Origin: Phycisphaerales bacterium
Lineage (GTDB): Bacteria > Planctomycetota > Phycisphaerae > Phycisphaerales > UBA1924
Direction: 5' to 3'
Assembly: GCA_905339235.1 (NCBI GenBank)
Contig: CAJPFG010000001.1
Location: forward strand, 186,001 to 250,000
Length of the DNA: 64,000 bases
Below are positions 16,817 to 25,241 of the stretch, in pieces. Position 1 is the stretch's first letter; each line of letters opens with the position of its first letter. The notes under the pieces are model-generated. The model worked only from the letters and a program-made list of their open reading frames with translations, searched no databases and was not told where the DNA came from. The position numbers were made by a program, and so were the translations under genes.

Positions 16817-16817
16817 G

Positions 16818-17804
16818 TCAGTTCGGGCGATGCTCCCAACTCCAACGCAGGGAGCGATCGAGGACGACCACGTTCGCTTCCGCCAGCAGATGATTTGCCA
16901 GTTCGTTCATGGCAAGTCGCTCAAAGCGGCGCTGAACGCGGGTGTCGATCTCGGCGCGGCGTTCCGGCGTCAGTTCCGAGCCAGGGCTTCGGGATTCCAG
17001 CAGGACCAGGGCAAACCCACCTTCGACCCCGAGCACGTCGCTCACGGTGCCGGGCGACATGGCCGCAATTGCGCTTCGGATCGCGGGAGCGAGCGAGGGA
17101 TCAGAGGGGCTCACGTTGGGCAAAAGGCCTCCGGCCGCGGCCTGGGCATCGACCGAATGGAGCAGCGCCTGCTCGGCGAACAGCACGGGAAGAGCGGCGG
17201 GGTCGATAGGTGGGGCGCTGGGCGTGAGGGCCGCACGGATTTCCGCGGCCCGGGCGGCCGAGGGGATGGTGAGCAGCCGAATGCGGCATCGGGGGCCGGA
17301 TTCGAGTTGGTACGCCAGGGCAAGGGATTCGGGCGAGACCTGCACGGAGTCACGAACCAGCAGACGTAGGGACGCACTTCGAACGATCAGGGCCTCGAAT
17401 CGTTCCGGCCCAAGGCCGCGGGAACTTCGGAGGGATTCGAGTAGCGCAGCGACATGCTCGGGCGCGGTTCGCGATTCGGAGGCGAGGGTCTCGATGAAGA
17501 GGTCTCGCTCGGCCTGGATAGCGGCGGGGGGGAGCGCCAGTTGGAGCGAGGAGAAGCGCCGGCGCAACTGGGCGTCGAGGGTGATCTCTTCGAGGGCAAG
17601 GGCGCCGCCGATTTCGCGAAGGCGTTGGTTTAGCCGGGCCTCATCGATGGGTAATCCGTTGATCAGAGCAGGAGCGGCCATTGACCCAAGCCGAGCGCCG
17701 GGGGTCTCCGAAGGCGGAGGCGATAGGTGGTCGTTCGGGGTGTTCACGGCGCAAGATCCAAGAGAAAGTCCGAGGGCCGCGAGGATTGAGGGTCGCCAGA
17801 TCAT
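16818..17804 (-). CDS. Parvulin/SurA-like periplasmic lipoprotein
   Basis: This 328-residue protein has a signal peptide ending in LSLGSC (lipobox, Cys18). It is organised like SurA/PrsA chaperones: a helical N-terminal part (INGLPIDEARLNQRLREIGG) and then a parvulin-type region with CRIRLLTIPS, GGLLPNVSPSD, AIAAMSPGTVSDVLGVEGGFALVLLE. The isomerase active-site residues are not evident, so it may be a chaperone only. The start is the ATG at 17804, preceded by CTGGAG. It converges with the Cse60-like gene, leaving one base between stops. Confidence 0.7.
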   Translation of the reverse strand: MIWRPSILAALGLSLGSCAVNTPNDHLSPPPSETPGARLGSMAAPALINGLPIDEARLNQRLREIGGALALEEITLDAQLRRRFSSLQLALPPAAIQAERDLFIETLASESRTAPEHVAALLESLRSSRGLGPERFEALIVRSASLRLLVRDSVQVSPESLALAYQLESGPRCRIRLLTIPSAARAAEIRAALTPSAPPIDPAALPVLFAEQALLHSVDAQAAAGGLLPNVSPSDPSLAPAIRSAIAAMSPGTVSDVLGVEGGFALVLLESRSPGSELTPERRAEIDTRVQRRFERLAMNELANHLLAEANVVVLDRSLRWSWEHRPN

Positions 17805-17891
17805 GCGTTGCTCCAGGTACGGGCGGCGTGCGAAGTTTGGATAACGTCTGGTATTGTGGATAAGTCGGAGCGTGCAACCGAGAATCTGATC

Positions 17892-17921
17892 TTGACGGCG
17901 GGCGGAGGTCGAGTGTATTCT
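17892..17921 (+). promoter_or_regulatory. Sigma-70-type promoter TTGACG-N18-TATTCT
   Basis: The 364-base gap 17805-18168 contains TTGACG (17892-17897), an 18-base spacer and TATTCT (17916-17921), the best two-box promoter in the window. It reads toward the prepilin-like gene with a leader of about 240 bases. Nine bases after the -10 an ATG opens a 16-codon frame (17931-17981, stop included in the range after Gln). Nothing else was recognised in the gap. Confidence 0.6.
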
Positions 17922-18168
17922 GTGGCATAGATGTCGGTCGGGTGTTCGGGCCCGTTCGGTGCCTTCCGGCCGCGGCAATGATCACGGTTTTTCCATGTCG
18001 GGAAAGTTCGGTTCGAGGAGTTGCGCCACTCGCGAGAGTAGACGCGATGCTGTGAATGTGTTAATGTGTTTGCCGGGGGTGCGCGTTGTCGGTCGGTGAG
18101 TCAAGGCAGGCCCGACGCGCAGTCAATCGAATAGCCGCTTGGAAAGCGGCAAGAACGGAGGCCCTCAA

Positions 18169-19254
18169 ATGCTAGGTACCGTGCGGAGAATGAAGGCGTT
18201 CACGCTGATCGAGTTGCTCGTCGTGATCGCGATTATTGCGCTGCTGATTGGCATCCTGCTCCCGTCGCTGGCCGAGGCCCGGCGGTCGGGCAGGTTGACG
18301 ATCTGTCAGTCGAACATGCACCAGTTCGGTATCGCCACTCAGTCCTACTCGACGGACTTCCAGGACAAGATCTGGTCGTTCACGGTTACTCCGGCGACGG
18401 CGGATCGGCTGACGTACCCCGACCTCGTCGCGGGTGCCGCGGGGAACGATCTGGCGGCGGCTTCGGCGCAGGCGACGGACATTGTCCGTCGGCGCGGCGG
18501 GCGGGACATGGAGATTTCGCAGCCGCCAAACTGGATTCCGCACGTCTTGTACAACCACTTGGTGCTTCAGGATTATCTGGCGTCGCGGTTGCCTGAGCGG
18601 ATGGTGGTTTGCCCCGAGGACAAGTACCGCTTGCTCTGGCAGACCAACCCGCGAGCGTTCGGCGGGACGGGCGATCCGGGGTCCGTGTCTCCGGCGCCGG
18701 GCAACGCGGGCGATCCCGAGGGTTGGCGTTGGCCGTACAGCAGCAGTTACGAAACTGTTCCGGCGTCCTACTCCAACGACAAGGGGCCGGGCGTTGCGCA
18801 AGGGCCCACGCATCGGACGTATTACGGACCGACGGCTCAGAACGTGCTGGGCAAGCGGAAACTCTCGCAAGTGCAGTTCTCGTCGCAGAAAGTCCACATT
18901 ATGGACTCCACGGCGCGGCACTTCGGTAAGCGCTGGTGGTGGTACTCGTCCTCGTCGGCTCGCGTTCCGCTCCTGTTCTTTGACAACGCCGTCAAGGTCA
19001 GGCTGACCGGGCCGCCGCAGACTTCCGCGCAGCCGGCACAAGACGCGAACGAGGGCTGGAATCCGCAGTTGCCCACGAATCCGTTCCCGACGAGTTACAC
19101 GTACGACCCCGAACTGTGGGAAGCGCCCAGGCTTAATGGCAGTTATGCGCCGGGGGGCACTTCGGACACCGTGATCGGGTTCTACCGGTGGTGCCGCGGG
19201 GGGCTGAGGGGCCTCGACTTCGAGGGCAGGCAACTGAACACGAGCGTGTGGTAA
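18169..19254 (+). CDS. Prepilin-like protein with N-terminal methylation motif
   Basis: This 361-residue protein has the type IV pilin/pseudopilin N-terminus: a short basic leader ([10 protein letters not shown]), then [18 protein letters not shown] with Glu5, and a hydrophobic helix that would pack in a pilus. Ala, not Gly, precedes the processing site, as in many planctomycete proteins of this kind. The large C-terminal domain is of the sort seen in planctomycete prepilin-like families with many paralogues, and its function is unknown. ATG 18169 has AACGGAGG at 7 bases; ATG 18190 is an alternative. It is monocistronic: it has its own promoter and a strong terminator. Confidence 0.85.
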   Translation: MLGTVRRMKAFTLIELLVVIAIIALLIGILLPSLAEARRSGRLTICQSNMHQFGIATQSYSTDFQDKIWSFTVTPATADRLTYPDLVAGAAGNDLAAASAQATDIVRRRGGRDMEISQPPNWIPHVLYNHLVLQDYLASRLPERMVVCPEDKYRLLWQTNPRAFGGTGDPGSVSPAPGNAGDPEGWRWPYSSSYETVPASYSNDKGPGVAQGPTHRTYYGPTAQNVLGKRKLSQVQFSSQKVHIMDSTARHFGKRWWWYSSSSARVPLLFFDNAVKVRLTGPPQTSAQPAQDANEGWNPQLPTNPFPTSYTYDPELWEAPRLNGSYAPGGTSDTVIGFYRWCRGGLRGLDFEGRQLNTSVW

Positions 19255-19279
19255 GCGGTGACTCGACGGTGATCTTCGA

Positions 19280-19310
19280 GGCCCTCCGGTGTGGACCGGG
19301 GGGCCTTTTT
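19280..19310 (+). terminator. Rho-independent terminator after the prepilin-like gene
   Basis: GGCCCTCCGGT (19280-19290) and ACCGGGGGGCC (19295-19305) form an 11-bp stem with one G-U pair and a GTGG loop, followed by five T. It ends 56 bases after the stop codon. Confidence 0.92.
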
Positions 19311-19377
19311 CTCAATCGCGATTCGGCAGACCCGCTACATTCAGTGCGACCTGGCGTGGGCCATCAGGAGTGACCTT

Positions 19378-20364
19378 GTGAAAGTGATCGTTGCGGACAA
19401 GTTCGAACGCGTCGGGCTGGAGGGGCTGGCGGGTTTGGGATTCGAAGTGCTGAGTCAGCCCGGGATCGGGACGGACGAGTTGGCGAAGCATCTGGCGAGC
19501 CAGAATGCGGAAGTGCTCGTCGTCCGCTCGACCAAAGTCCCGGCCTCTGTCATCGAAAAAAGTGGAAGTCTGCGACTGATCGTTCGCGCGGGCGCGGGGG
19601 TGGACAACATCGACGTGGGCGCCGCGACGGCGAAGGGCATCAAGGTCTGCAACTGTCCCGGGATGAACGCGGTGGCCGTCGCCGAACTGGCGATGGGGCT
19701 GCTGCTGTGCTGCGATCGACGGATCCCCGACCAGACCTTCGAGTTGCGCGCCGGCAGGTGGAACAAGAAGGAGTTCGGAAAGACCGGTGCGGCTGGTGCG
19801 CGGGGGCTGAAGGGGATGACGCTGGGCGTGGTGGGAGTGGGAGCGATCGGACAGGAAGTGATCCGGCGCGCGACCGCCTTCGGTATGCAGGTGGTCGCCT
19901 GGAGCCGTGGAATCACCCCGCAGCACGCCGCGGCCCTCAACGCCGAGTTCGGAGGAACCGACACTCCCGCGCTGCTCGCGCTGGCGAATCGATCGGACGC
20001 GATCAGCGTGCACCTGCCCCTGGCGGACACCACCAAGAAACTGTTCAACAAGACGTTCTTTGACGCCATGAAGCCCGGGGCGTATTTCGTGAACACCAGC
20101 CGGGGTGGCATCGTGGACGAGGCGGCATTGCGCGAGGCGATCCAGACTAAGGGCATTCGTGCTGGGCTGGATGTGTACGAGTTCCAACCCTCCGAGGCCG
20201 AGGCGGGGTTCGAGAGCCCGACCCCGAAACTCCCGGGCGTGTACGGGACCCACCATTCGGGGGCGAGCACGGAGCAGGCGCAACTGGCGGTCGCCCACGA
20301 AACGGTGCGCATAGTCAAGGTATTCCATGAGACAGGCCGATTTGAGAACTGCGTGAACGCATAG
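19378..20364 (+). CDS. serA: D-3-phosphoglycerate dehydrogenase-like protein (short form)
   Basis: This is the first enzyme of serine synthesis, oxidising 3-phosphoglycerate with NAD. The 328-residue protein is the short form without C-terminal regulatory domains. It shows RAGAGVDNID with the catalytic Arg, the Rossmann motif GVGAIG, NTSRGGIVDE, LDVYEFQP, and THHSGAST with the catalytic His. The start is GTG 19378, with CAGGAG about 8 bases upstream and TACATT at 19336-19341 as a possible -10; residues encoded further upstream read through the preceding terminator. serC follows after 26 bases, which supports the role assignment over other 2-hydroxyacid dehydrogenases. Confidence 0.88.
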   Translation: MKVIVADKFERVGLEGLAGLGFEVLSQPGIGTDELAKHLASQNAEVLVVRSTKVPASVIEKSGSLRLIVRAGAGVDNIDVGAATAKGIKVCNCPGMNAVAVAELAMGLLLCCDRRIPDQTFELRAGRWNKKEFGKTGAAGARGLKGMTLGVVGVGAIGQEVIRRATAFGMQVVAWSRGITPQHAAALNAEFGGTDTPALLALANRSDAISVHLPLADTTKKLFNKTFFDAMKPGAYFVNTSRGGIVDEAALREAIQTKGIRAGLDVYEFQPSEAEAGFESPTPKLPGVYGTHHSGASTEQAQLAVAHETVRIVKVFHETGRFENCVNA

Positions 20365-20378
20365 CGAGGGGCCGGTCC

Positions 20379-20384
20379 TACTGT
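20379..20384 (+). promoter_or_regulatory. -10-like TACTGT 6 bases before serC start
   Basis: TACTGT is followed by 6 bases and ATG 20391. serC has no ribosome-binding site, so a leaderless transcript from here is possible in addition to read-through from serA. Confidence 0.35.
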
Positions 20385-20390
20385 TCCCAC

Positions 20391-21545
20391 ATGACTACCG
20401 CCACCGCTCCGTCGATGACTCCGGCCGTGAAGCAGACCGCCTCGGGCCGCATCTTCAACTTCTCGGCCGGGCCGGGCTGCCTTCCCGAGGAAGTGATCCG
20501 GCAGGCCCAGCAGGACCTGTGGGACATCGATGGCACAGGCATCGGAATTCTCGAGCACAGCCATCGCGCAAAGACGTACGACAAGGTTCTGGCGGAGGCG
20601 GAAGAGAACTGCCGCAAGATCGGGAGCATCCCCGCGAACTACAAGGTGCTGTTCCTGACGGGCGGCGCCACGACGCAGAACTTCATGGTTCCGGCGAACC
20701 TGCTGCCCGACGAAGGGGTCGCCGCGTTTCTCACCACCGGGTACTGGGCCGAGAAGACCTGGGACGAGAGCAAGGTCTACTCGGGCAAGTGCTACGAGGC
20801 CTGGGACGGGCGGGGCGTGAAGCACGCGTACTGCCCCGCGGATTCGGAGATCACGTACCGGGACAGGCCGGTATACGTGCACATGTGCACGAACAACACG
20901 ATCTACGGCACGCAGTGGCGCAACGCCGACGGGTCGATGCGGCTGCCGAGGGTGCCCGACGGGGTGCCGCTGGTATGCGACATGTCCAGCGACATGTACA
21001 GCCGGCCGTTCGACGTGAGCAAGTTCGGGCTGATCTACGCGGGCGCCCAGAAGAACGTGGGCATCGCGGGCACGACGCTGATGATCGTGCGCGACGACCT
21101 GCTCAAGCCGGTGCGGAAGCTCCCGACCATGCTGCGGTTCGACGTGCACGCCAAGGACCAGAGCCGGCACAACACGCCGCCGGTCTTCGCGATTTACCTT
21201 AGCGGGCTGGTGTTCAAGTGGATCCTCAAGCAGGGCGGGCTGGAGGCGGTGCACAAGGCCAACATGGCCAAGGCGGGAATCATCTACGACGTCCTGGACA
21301 GCGTGCCGTTCTACAAGGGCCACGCCCGCGGCGACAGCCGGAGCCTGATGAACCTCACTTTCCGTTGCCCTACGGAGCAGTTGGATGACCTTTTCGTCAA
21401 GGAAGCGTTTAAGAATGGCATGGATCAGTTGAAAGGTCACCGATCCACGGGCGGAATGCGGGCGAGCACGTACAACGCGTTCCCGGCGGATGGCTGCCGC
21501 GCACTGGCGGAGTTCATGCGGGAGTTTGCCAAGCGGAATGGCTGA
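20391..21545 (+). CDS. serC: Phosphoserine aminotransferase SerC
   Basis: SerC converts 3-phosphohydroxypyruvate and glutamate to phosphoserine, the second step of serine synthesis, and is also used for vitamin B6. The 384-residue protein shows FNFSAGPGCLPEEV, LEHSHRAKTY, TGGATTQNF, and the PLP lysine K221 in IYAGAQKNVGIAG, all typical. A 17-residue N-terminal extension precedes the core. It directly follows serA, so two of the three serine-pathway genes are together; serB is not in the window. Confidence 0.95.
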   Translation: MTTATAPSMTPAVKQTASGRIFNFSAGPGCLPEEVIRQAQQDLWDIDGTGIGILEHSHRAKTYDKVLAEAEENCRKIGSIPANYKVLFLTGGATTQNFMVPANLLPDEGVAAFLTTGYWAEKTWDESKVYSGKCYEAWDGRGVKHAYCPADSEITYRDRPVYVHMCTNNTIYGTQWRNADGSMRLPRVPDGVPLVCDMSSDMYSRPFDVSKFGLIYAGAQKNVGIAGTTLMIVRDDLLKPVRKLPTMLRFDVHAKDQSRHNTPPVFAIYLSGLVFKWILKQGGLEAVHKANMAKAGIIYDVLDSVPFYKGHARGDSRSLMNLTFRCPTEQLDDLFVKEAFKNGMDQLKGHRSTGGMRASTYNAFPADGCRALAEFMREFAKRNG

Positions 21546-21670
21546 GGTACCGCCGAAACCGCCGCCATGAGACAGGATTGCCCCTCCGTACGGTCGGCAT
21601 GGTTTGAATCGGTCGTAAACCGCTTTGGATGTTGGGGATAGGTTCGAGTTGACAACCCGCGAAAGCGGAC

Positions 21671-21699
21671 TTGTGGTTTCGCGGAGTTTGCTCTAGGAT
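21671..21699 (+). promoter_or_regulatory. Candidate promoter TTGTGG-N17-TAGGAT
   Basis: TTGTGG (21671-21676) and TAGGAT (21694-21699) are 17 bases apart, in the 293-base gap between serC and the PEP-CTERM-like gene. The leader to ATG 21839 would be about 130 bases. TTGACA at 21649-21654 has no partner at the right distance. Confidence 0.45.
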
Positions 21700-21838
21700 G
21701 TGGCCGTCGCGGAGAGAGAGACACCCCGCGACAAGTTGAAGACCGGCCCCGCCGCGGTGTGCGGCGCGGGCGGTGCGTTTGCGTGAACCGGAACGAGAGA
21801 GCCGGGAAGCGCCGGGATTGCGGGCGTGGAGACAAGAC

Positions 21839-22540
21839 ATGACGAACAAGTTGCTATCGGTGTTGGCGGTGCTTTGCCTGGCAGGCACGGCGCAGGGCGT
21901 GGTGACGATCAATGAGGTCCGGGCGGACCAGTCGGGTGTGGACAACGACGAGTACTTCGAACTCGCGGGCCCTGCCGGGATGTCGCTCGCCGGATTGACG
22001 TACCTGGTGATCGGCGACGGGACCGGCGCCAGCGGCGTGGTGGAAACCGTGGTGGACCTGTCGGCGTTCTCGATTTCGGCGGACGGGTATTTCTGTGCCG
22101 CTGAGACGACTTTCACCTTGGGCGGAGCCGACACGATTCTGGCCGGCGCCAATCCGCTCAACTTCGAGAACACAGACAACGTTACCCACATGCTCGTGTC
22201 GGGATTCTCGGGCGCGAACCTGATGGACCTGGACACCAACGACGACGGCGTGCTGGACCTGACGCCTTGGTCGAGCATGCTCGACAGCATCGCACTCGTC
22301 AACGGGTCGATGCCGCCCATGGCGAACGTCGAGTGGTGGTACGGGCCGACCGTCGGTCCTGACGGAACGTTCCACCCCGGCCACGCGTATCGCTTCCCCA
22401 ACGGGAGCGGGCCGTGGAACATCGGATTGTTCAATGTGGTTGGCGGGCAGGACACCCCGGGCCGGGCGAACACCCCCGCGCCGGGTGCGCTCGCGCTTCT
22501 TGGACTCGGAACGCTGGTGGCGATGCGCCGTCGGCGTTGA
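21839..22540 (+). CDS. Secreted PEP-CTERM-like protein
   Basis: This 233-residue protein has a signal peptide (MTNKLLSVLAVLCLAGTAQG) and a C-terminal sorting-type tail: PAPGALALLGLG, a hydrophobic run and RRRR. Such PEP-CTERM tails are cut by exosortase and tie proteins to exopolysaccharide-linked export. The body begins VTINEVRADQSG, with NDEYFEL and LTYLVIGDG, which resembles a lamin-tail-like beta-sandwich. DTNDDGVLD in the middle is a calcium-loop-like motif. No exosortase gene is in view. ATG 21839 has GTGGAG upstream. A GC-rich hairpin follows the gene. Confidence 0.75.
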   Translation: MTNKLLSVLAVLCLAGTAQGVVTINEVRADQSGVDNDEYFELAGPAGMSLAGLTYLVIGDGTGASGVVETVVDLSAFSISADGYFCAAETTFTLGGADTILAGANPLNFENTDNVTHMLVSGFSGANLMDLDTNDDGVLDLTPWSSMLDSIALVNGSMPPMANVEWWYGPTVGPDGTFHPGHAYRFPNGSGPWNIGLFNVVGGQDTPGRANTPAPGALALLGLGTLVAMRRRR

Positions 22541-22566
22541 GTTGGTTGGAGACGTGAGATCCGCGT

Positions 22567-22592
22567 GGGCCCGGCGGGAAACCGCCGGGCCC
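22567..22592. terminator. Strong hairpin between convergent genes
   Basis: GGGCCCGGCGG (22567-22577) pairs perfectly with CCGCCGGGCCC (22582-22592) around a GAAA tetraloop. There is only a weak T-rich flank. It lies between two converging genes and may stop transcription from either side. Confidence 0.65.
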
Positions 22593-22614
22593 GATGCGTT
22601 CTTGACTGCTGCCA

Positions 22615-23646
22615 TCATCCAAGTCTCAGCCGCGCCGCCGCAACGACCTCCGCGGCGGAGATGCGTTCCATCAGGGCTCGCGCGGCCGAACTCTTGTGAT
22701 CGAGCCGATCGCGGGCGGTCGCGTGCTGAATGACATCACCCGCGCGTCGGTACGGGCCGACACGATGGACCCGGGTCGGCCCATAGAGCGCGATGAGAGG
22801 GCGATTGAAACCCACGGCGATGTGCAGGGCCGCGGAGTCGTTGGCGACGACCAGCGCGGAGTGCTCGAGGACGTCCATGAGTTGTCCGACCGAGGTCCGC
22901 CCGAGCAGGTCAACGACGCACGGGTTGGCCTCGGCGAGGGCCAGGCAGCCCGGGACCTGCGACCGCTCCGACGCCGAACCGACGAGCACGACCGTGAGCC
23001 CGTCGCGGGCGAGAGCGCTCGCGAGCGTTGCGAAGCGCTGATCGGGCCACTGCTTGGCGGGCCAGCGGGATGTTGGCGAGAGAACGACGTATCGGGCGCC
23101 GCCGATGAGAGGGTGCTTCGCGGTGAATCCGGCGGCGGACGGAGGCGTGTAGAGCCGCATGGCCCGGGTATCGGCGACCGCCGGAGCGCCCACTGCCGCG
23201 GCGAGTGAGAGCATCCGGTCAACGGTGTGCTGCTCGATGTCGGCCGGCACGCGCTGGGTGTAGGCGAGGGCGGCGAACTCGCGGGCGTCGGCGTGCCCGA
23301 CGCGGTGCGGGGCACCGGTGGCCCGGGCCATGAAGGCGCTTCGGGCGAGGCCCTGAGCGTCGATGACGAGGTCGTACTGGCGGTCGCGGAGGGAGCGGAG
23401 GTACATCGCCAGGCGGTGCCAGTGCATGCACCTGAACCAGGCCGTGAATTCCCGGCGCGGGAAGGGGATGACTTCCGTGAGGTCGGGATGGGCACGGACC
23501 ACATCGACGAAGGAGTCTTGGGCGAGCCAGTCGATGGCGGCAGCCGGAAAAGCCCGGCGAAGTGAAACCAAGACGGGGACGGTGCGCGAAACATCGCCGA
23601 GGGCAGAGGGACGAATGACCAAGATCCGAGGCGCAGGCGGGTACAC
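22615..23646 (-). CDS. Glycosyltransferase family 9 (heptosyltransferase-like)
   Basis: This 343-residue protein belongs to the ADP-heptose:LPS heptosyltransferase family. ILVIRPSALGDVSRTVPVL near the N-terminus matches the family's first signature, and VVLSPTSRWPAKQWP, VVLVGSASER, and VVANDSAALHIAVGFNRPLIALYGPT match the nucleotide-sugar-binding C-terminal half. It probably adds a sugar to lipopolysaccharide at the inner membrane, in line with a Gram-negative-type envelope. The start is GTG at 23646, five bases after a minus-strand TAATGT; no ribosome-binding site is present. It diverges from the SUKH-domain gene. Confidence 0.88.
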   Translation of the reverse strand: MYPPAPRILVIRPSALGDVSRTVPVLVSLRRAFPAAAIDWLAQDSFVDVVRAHPDLTEVIPFPRREFTAWFRCMHWHRLAMYLRSLRDRQYDLVIDAQGLARSAFMARATGAPHRVGHADAREFAALAYTQRVPADIEQHTVDRMLSLAAAVGAPAVADTRAMRLYTPPSAAGFTAKHPLIGGARYVVLSPTSRWPAKQWPDQRFATLASALARDGLTVVLVGSASERSQVPGCLALAEANPCVVDLLGRTSVGQLMDVLEHSALVVANDSAALHIAVGFNRPLIALYGPTRVHRVGPYRRAGDVIQHATARDRLDHKSSAARALMERISAAEVVAAARLRLG

Positions 23647-23657
23647 TCAGAACATTA
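23642..23657. promoter_or_regulatory. Divergent -10-like hexamers
   Basis: Plus-strand TACACT (23642-23647) can serve the gene at 23688, which has GAGGTGG before its ATG. Minus-strand TAATGT (23652-23657) ends five bases before the GTG of the glycosyltransferase. The two elements are about 4 bases apart, so transcription in the two directions may compete. Confidence 0.35.
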
Positions 23658-23687
23658 CTCAAGCACAAGGCACGTCGAGGTGGATCA

Positions 23688-25235
23688 ATGGATCTGAAGC
23701 AGGAACTCGTGTTCAACCTTCAATACTTGCCGGACTCGGTGTTCTTTCGGCTGGGAGCGGCCACGAGCCGTGACGGCCCACCAACTCGCCGACTTGATTA
23801 TCTGGCCGCGAGCCAAGTGCGTGCGGCAGTACTAACGGAGTTCGGCCTTGACCCTCGGCAGTCATTCAACCGCATTGCCCTTGACGATCCACGACTGCCG
23901 GCGCTACTGAACCGAGTTGAGGTCCTCAACGCTCAAAAACAACTCGGGTTTCGGGGATCGGGAGGGTGCTGGATCGAAGAGACTCTGATTCCGGATTCAA
24001 CGACCGAGTGGTACTGCATTGAACCCCAGGCCCCCTTTGAACGAGCCGATCGCGTCGTGCCTGGTCGGGAGCTTCGGGGGGGCAGACCGTATGGGTCGGA
24101 GAGGTTCCTGGCAGCGGTGAAGGCCGCGGGGCTAACGGGACTCGGCACCCGTTGGTGGAAAGACCGGTCCACGTATCGATCGGTTCAGTGGTTTGAGATA
24201 TTCGCGTTCGAACCGCTTGGAAGAGGGCTGGACCACCCGTGGTTTGATGTGCAATCACTGACGCGGTCCGAGGCTCGGCTGAAGAACCTCGACCCAGCGT
24301 TCCGTTCTGGAATCGTTCAGGTATGGGGATCAAACATCCGGTTACCTTCCGGCGAAATGGACCCACTCCTGCTTCGGGCGTTTCAGTTGGCAGACCCATC
24401 CCAGTTTTCCATCCGAAGTTACCGGCGGTATCTTCGAGCGGTGGCACCCGCGACCGACTTTGCTTACTGGTGGGATTCGAAGCCGGTCTCTCAGCGGCCC
24501 GCGGATGGACCTGGAGATCGGTTCAGGAAATTGGCCTGCAATGCGCGAGCGGCAAGCGCGTTAATGAAAGCCGGAGTCCTTCGAACTGACGAGATCGTCG
24601 CCATCCAAATGCTCGATGACGTGCCGGTCGGAACTGAGCACCTCGACGCGAGCGCCGTCCCGGTGCCGGCGCCAGTGTTCACAAAGTCGGAGTACGAGGT
24701 GTTCGCGCCGCGGAACCGCGAGGAATATCGCACTTGGCAAGGGACTCCGCTGCCCGAGCGGTCGATCGATATCGAACAAGTCATGCCGAGACTCAAGGAG
24801 CTCTCCCGGCGGAATCGAGCAGTTGGAGATCGCTCCGAAATCGACTTGGACGAGTATCGTGCGGCCGAGCAGGAACTCGGCGTGAGGATTCCGCAGACAT
24901 GGAAGAAGGTTGTTCCGTTGCTCGGCTCGGGATTCATGCTCGACGGGGAGGGGCACGAGTTGGGAACGTACGGGAGGTTTGTTCAGGACGTTCGCGATCA
25001 GATGCAAGTGCTCAAGGAGCAAGCCAGCGACGCCGGACCCGGTTTGGTCTACTTTGCGTCGTCGAGTTGCGGCGACGCGTTTTTCTTCGACACCGCGAGC
25101 CCGCTTATGCCAAGCGACTGCCCGGTGCTCAAACTCAATCACGAAACGATGAACTTCGAGGGGTTTTGGCCGACGATCGCTGCATTCGTTGAGGAAACAC
25201 TGCCCCCCGATACGCAGGGGAAAGAGGTCCACTGA
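23688..25235 (+). CDS. SUKH (SMI1/KNR4)-domain protein with unknown N-terminal part
   Basis: This 515-residue protein has a C-terminal SUKH domain (about residues 385-505): AEQELGVRIPQTWKKVVPLLG, FASSSCGDAFFFDT and CPVLKLNHETMNFEGFWPTI are typical of that superfamily, which includes many immunity proteins against contact-dependent and polymorphic toxins. The N-terminal about 370 residues, rich in Trp, Arg and Tyr, match nothing I know. ATG 23688 has GAGGTGG upstream. Base composition is lower in GC than its neighbours (33 of 60 in 24361-24420 against 49 of 60 in 23281-23340), which suggests transfer. No toxin gene is adjacent. It converges with gspE, 6 bases apart. Confidence 0.65.
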   Translation: MDLKQELVFNLQYLPDSVFFRLGAATSRDGPPTRRLDYLAASQVRAAVLTEFGLDPRQSFNRIALDDPRLPALLNRVEVLNAQKQLGFRGSGGCWIEETLIPDSTTEWYCIEPQAPFERADRVVPGRELRGGRPYGSERFLAAVKAAGLTGLGTRWWKDRSTYRSVQWFEIFAFEPLGRGLDHPWFDVQSLTRSEARLKNLDPAFRSGIVQVWGSNIRLPSGEMDPLLLRAFQLADPSQFSIRSYRRYLRAVAPATDFAYWWDSKPVSQRPADGPGDRFRKLACNARAASALMKAGVLRTDEIVAIQMLDDVPVGTEHLDASAVPVPAPVFTKSEYEVFAPRNREEYRTWQGTPLPERSIDIEQVMPRLKELSRRNRAVGDRSEIDLDEYRAAEQELGVRIPQTWKKVVPLLGSGFMLDGEGHELGTYGRFVQDVRDQMQVLKEQASDAGPGLVYFASSSCGDAFFFDTASPLMPSDCPVLKLNHETMNFEGFWPTIAAFVEETLPPDTQGKEVH

Positions 25236-25241
25236 ACTGGC

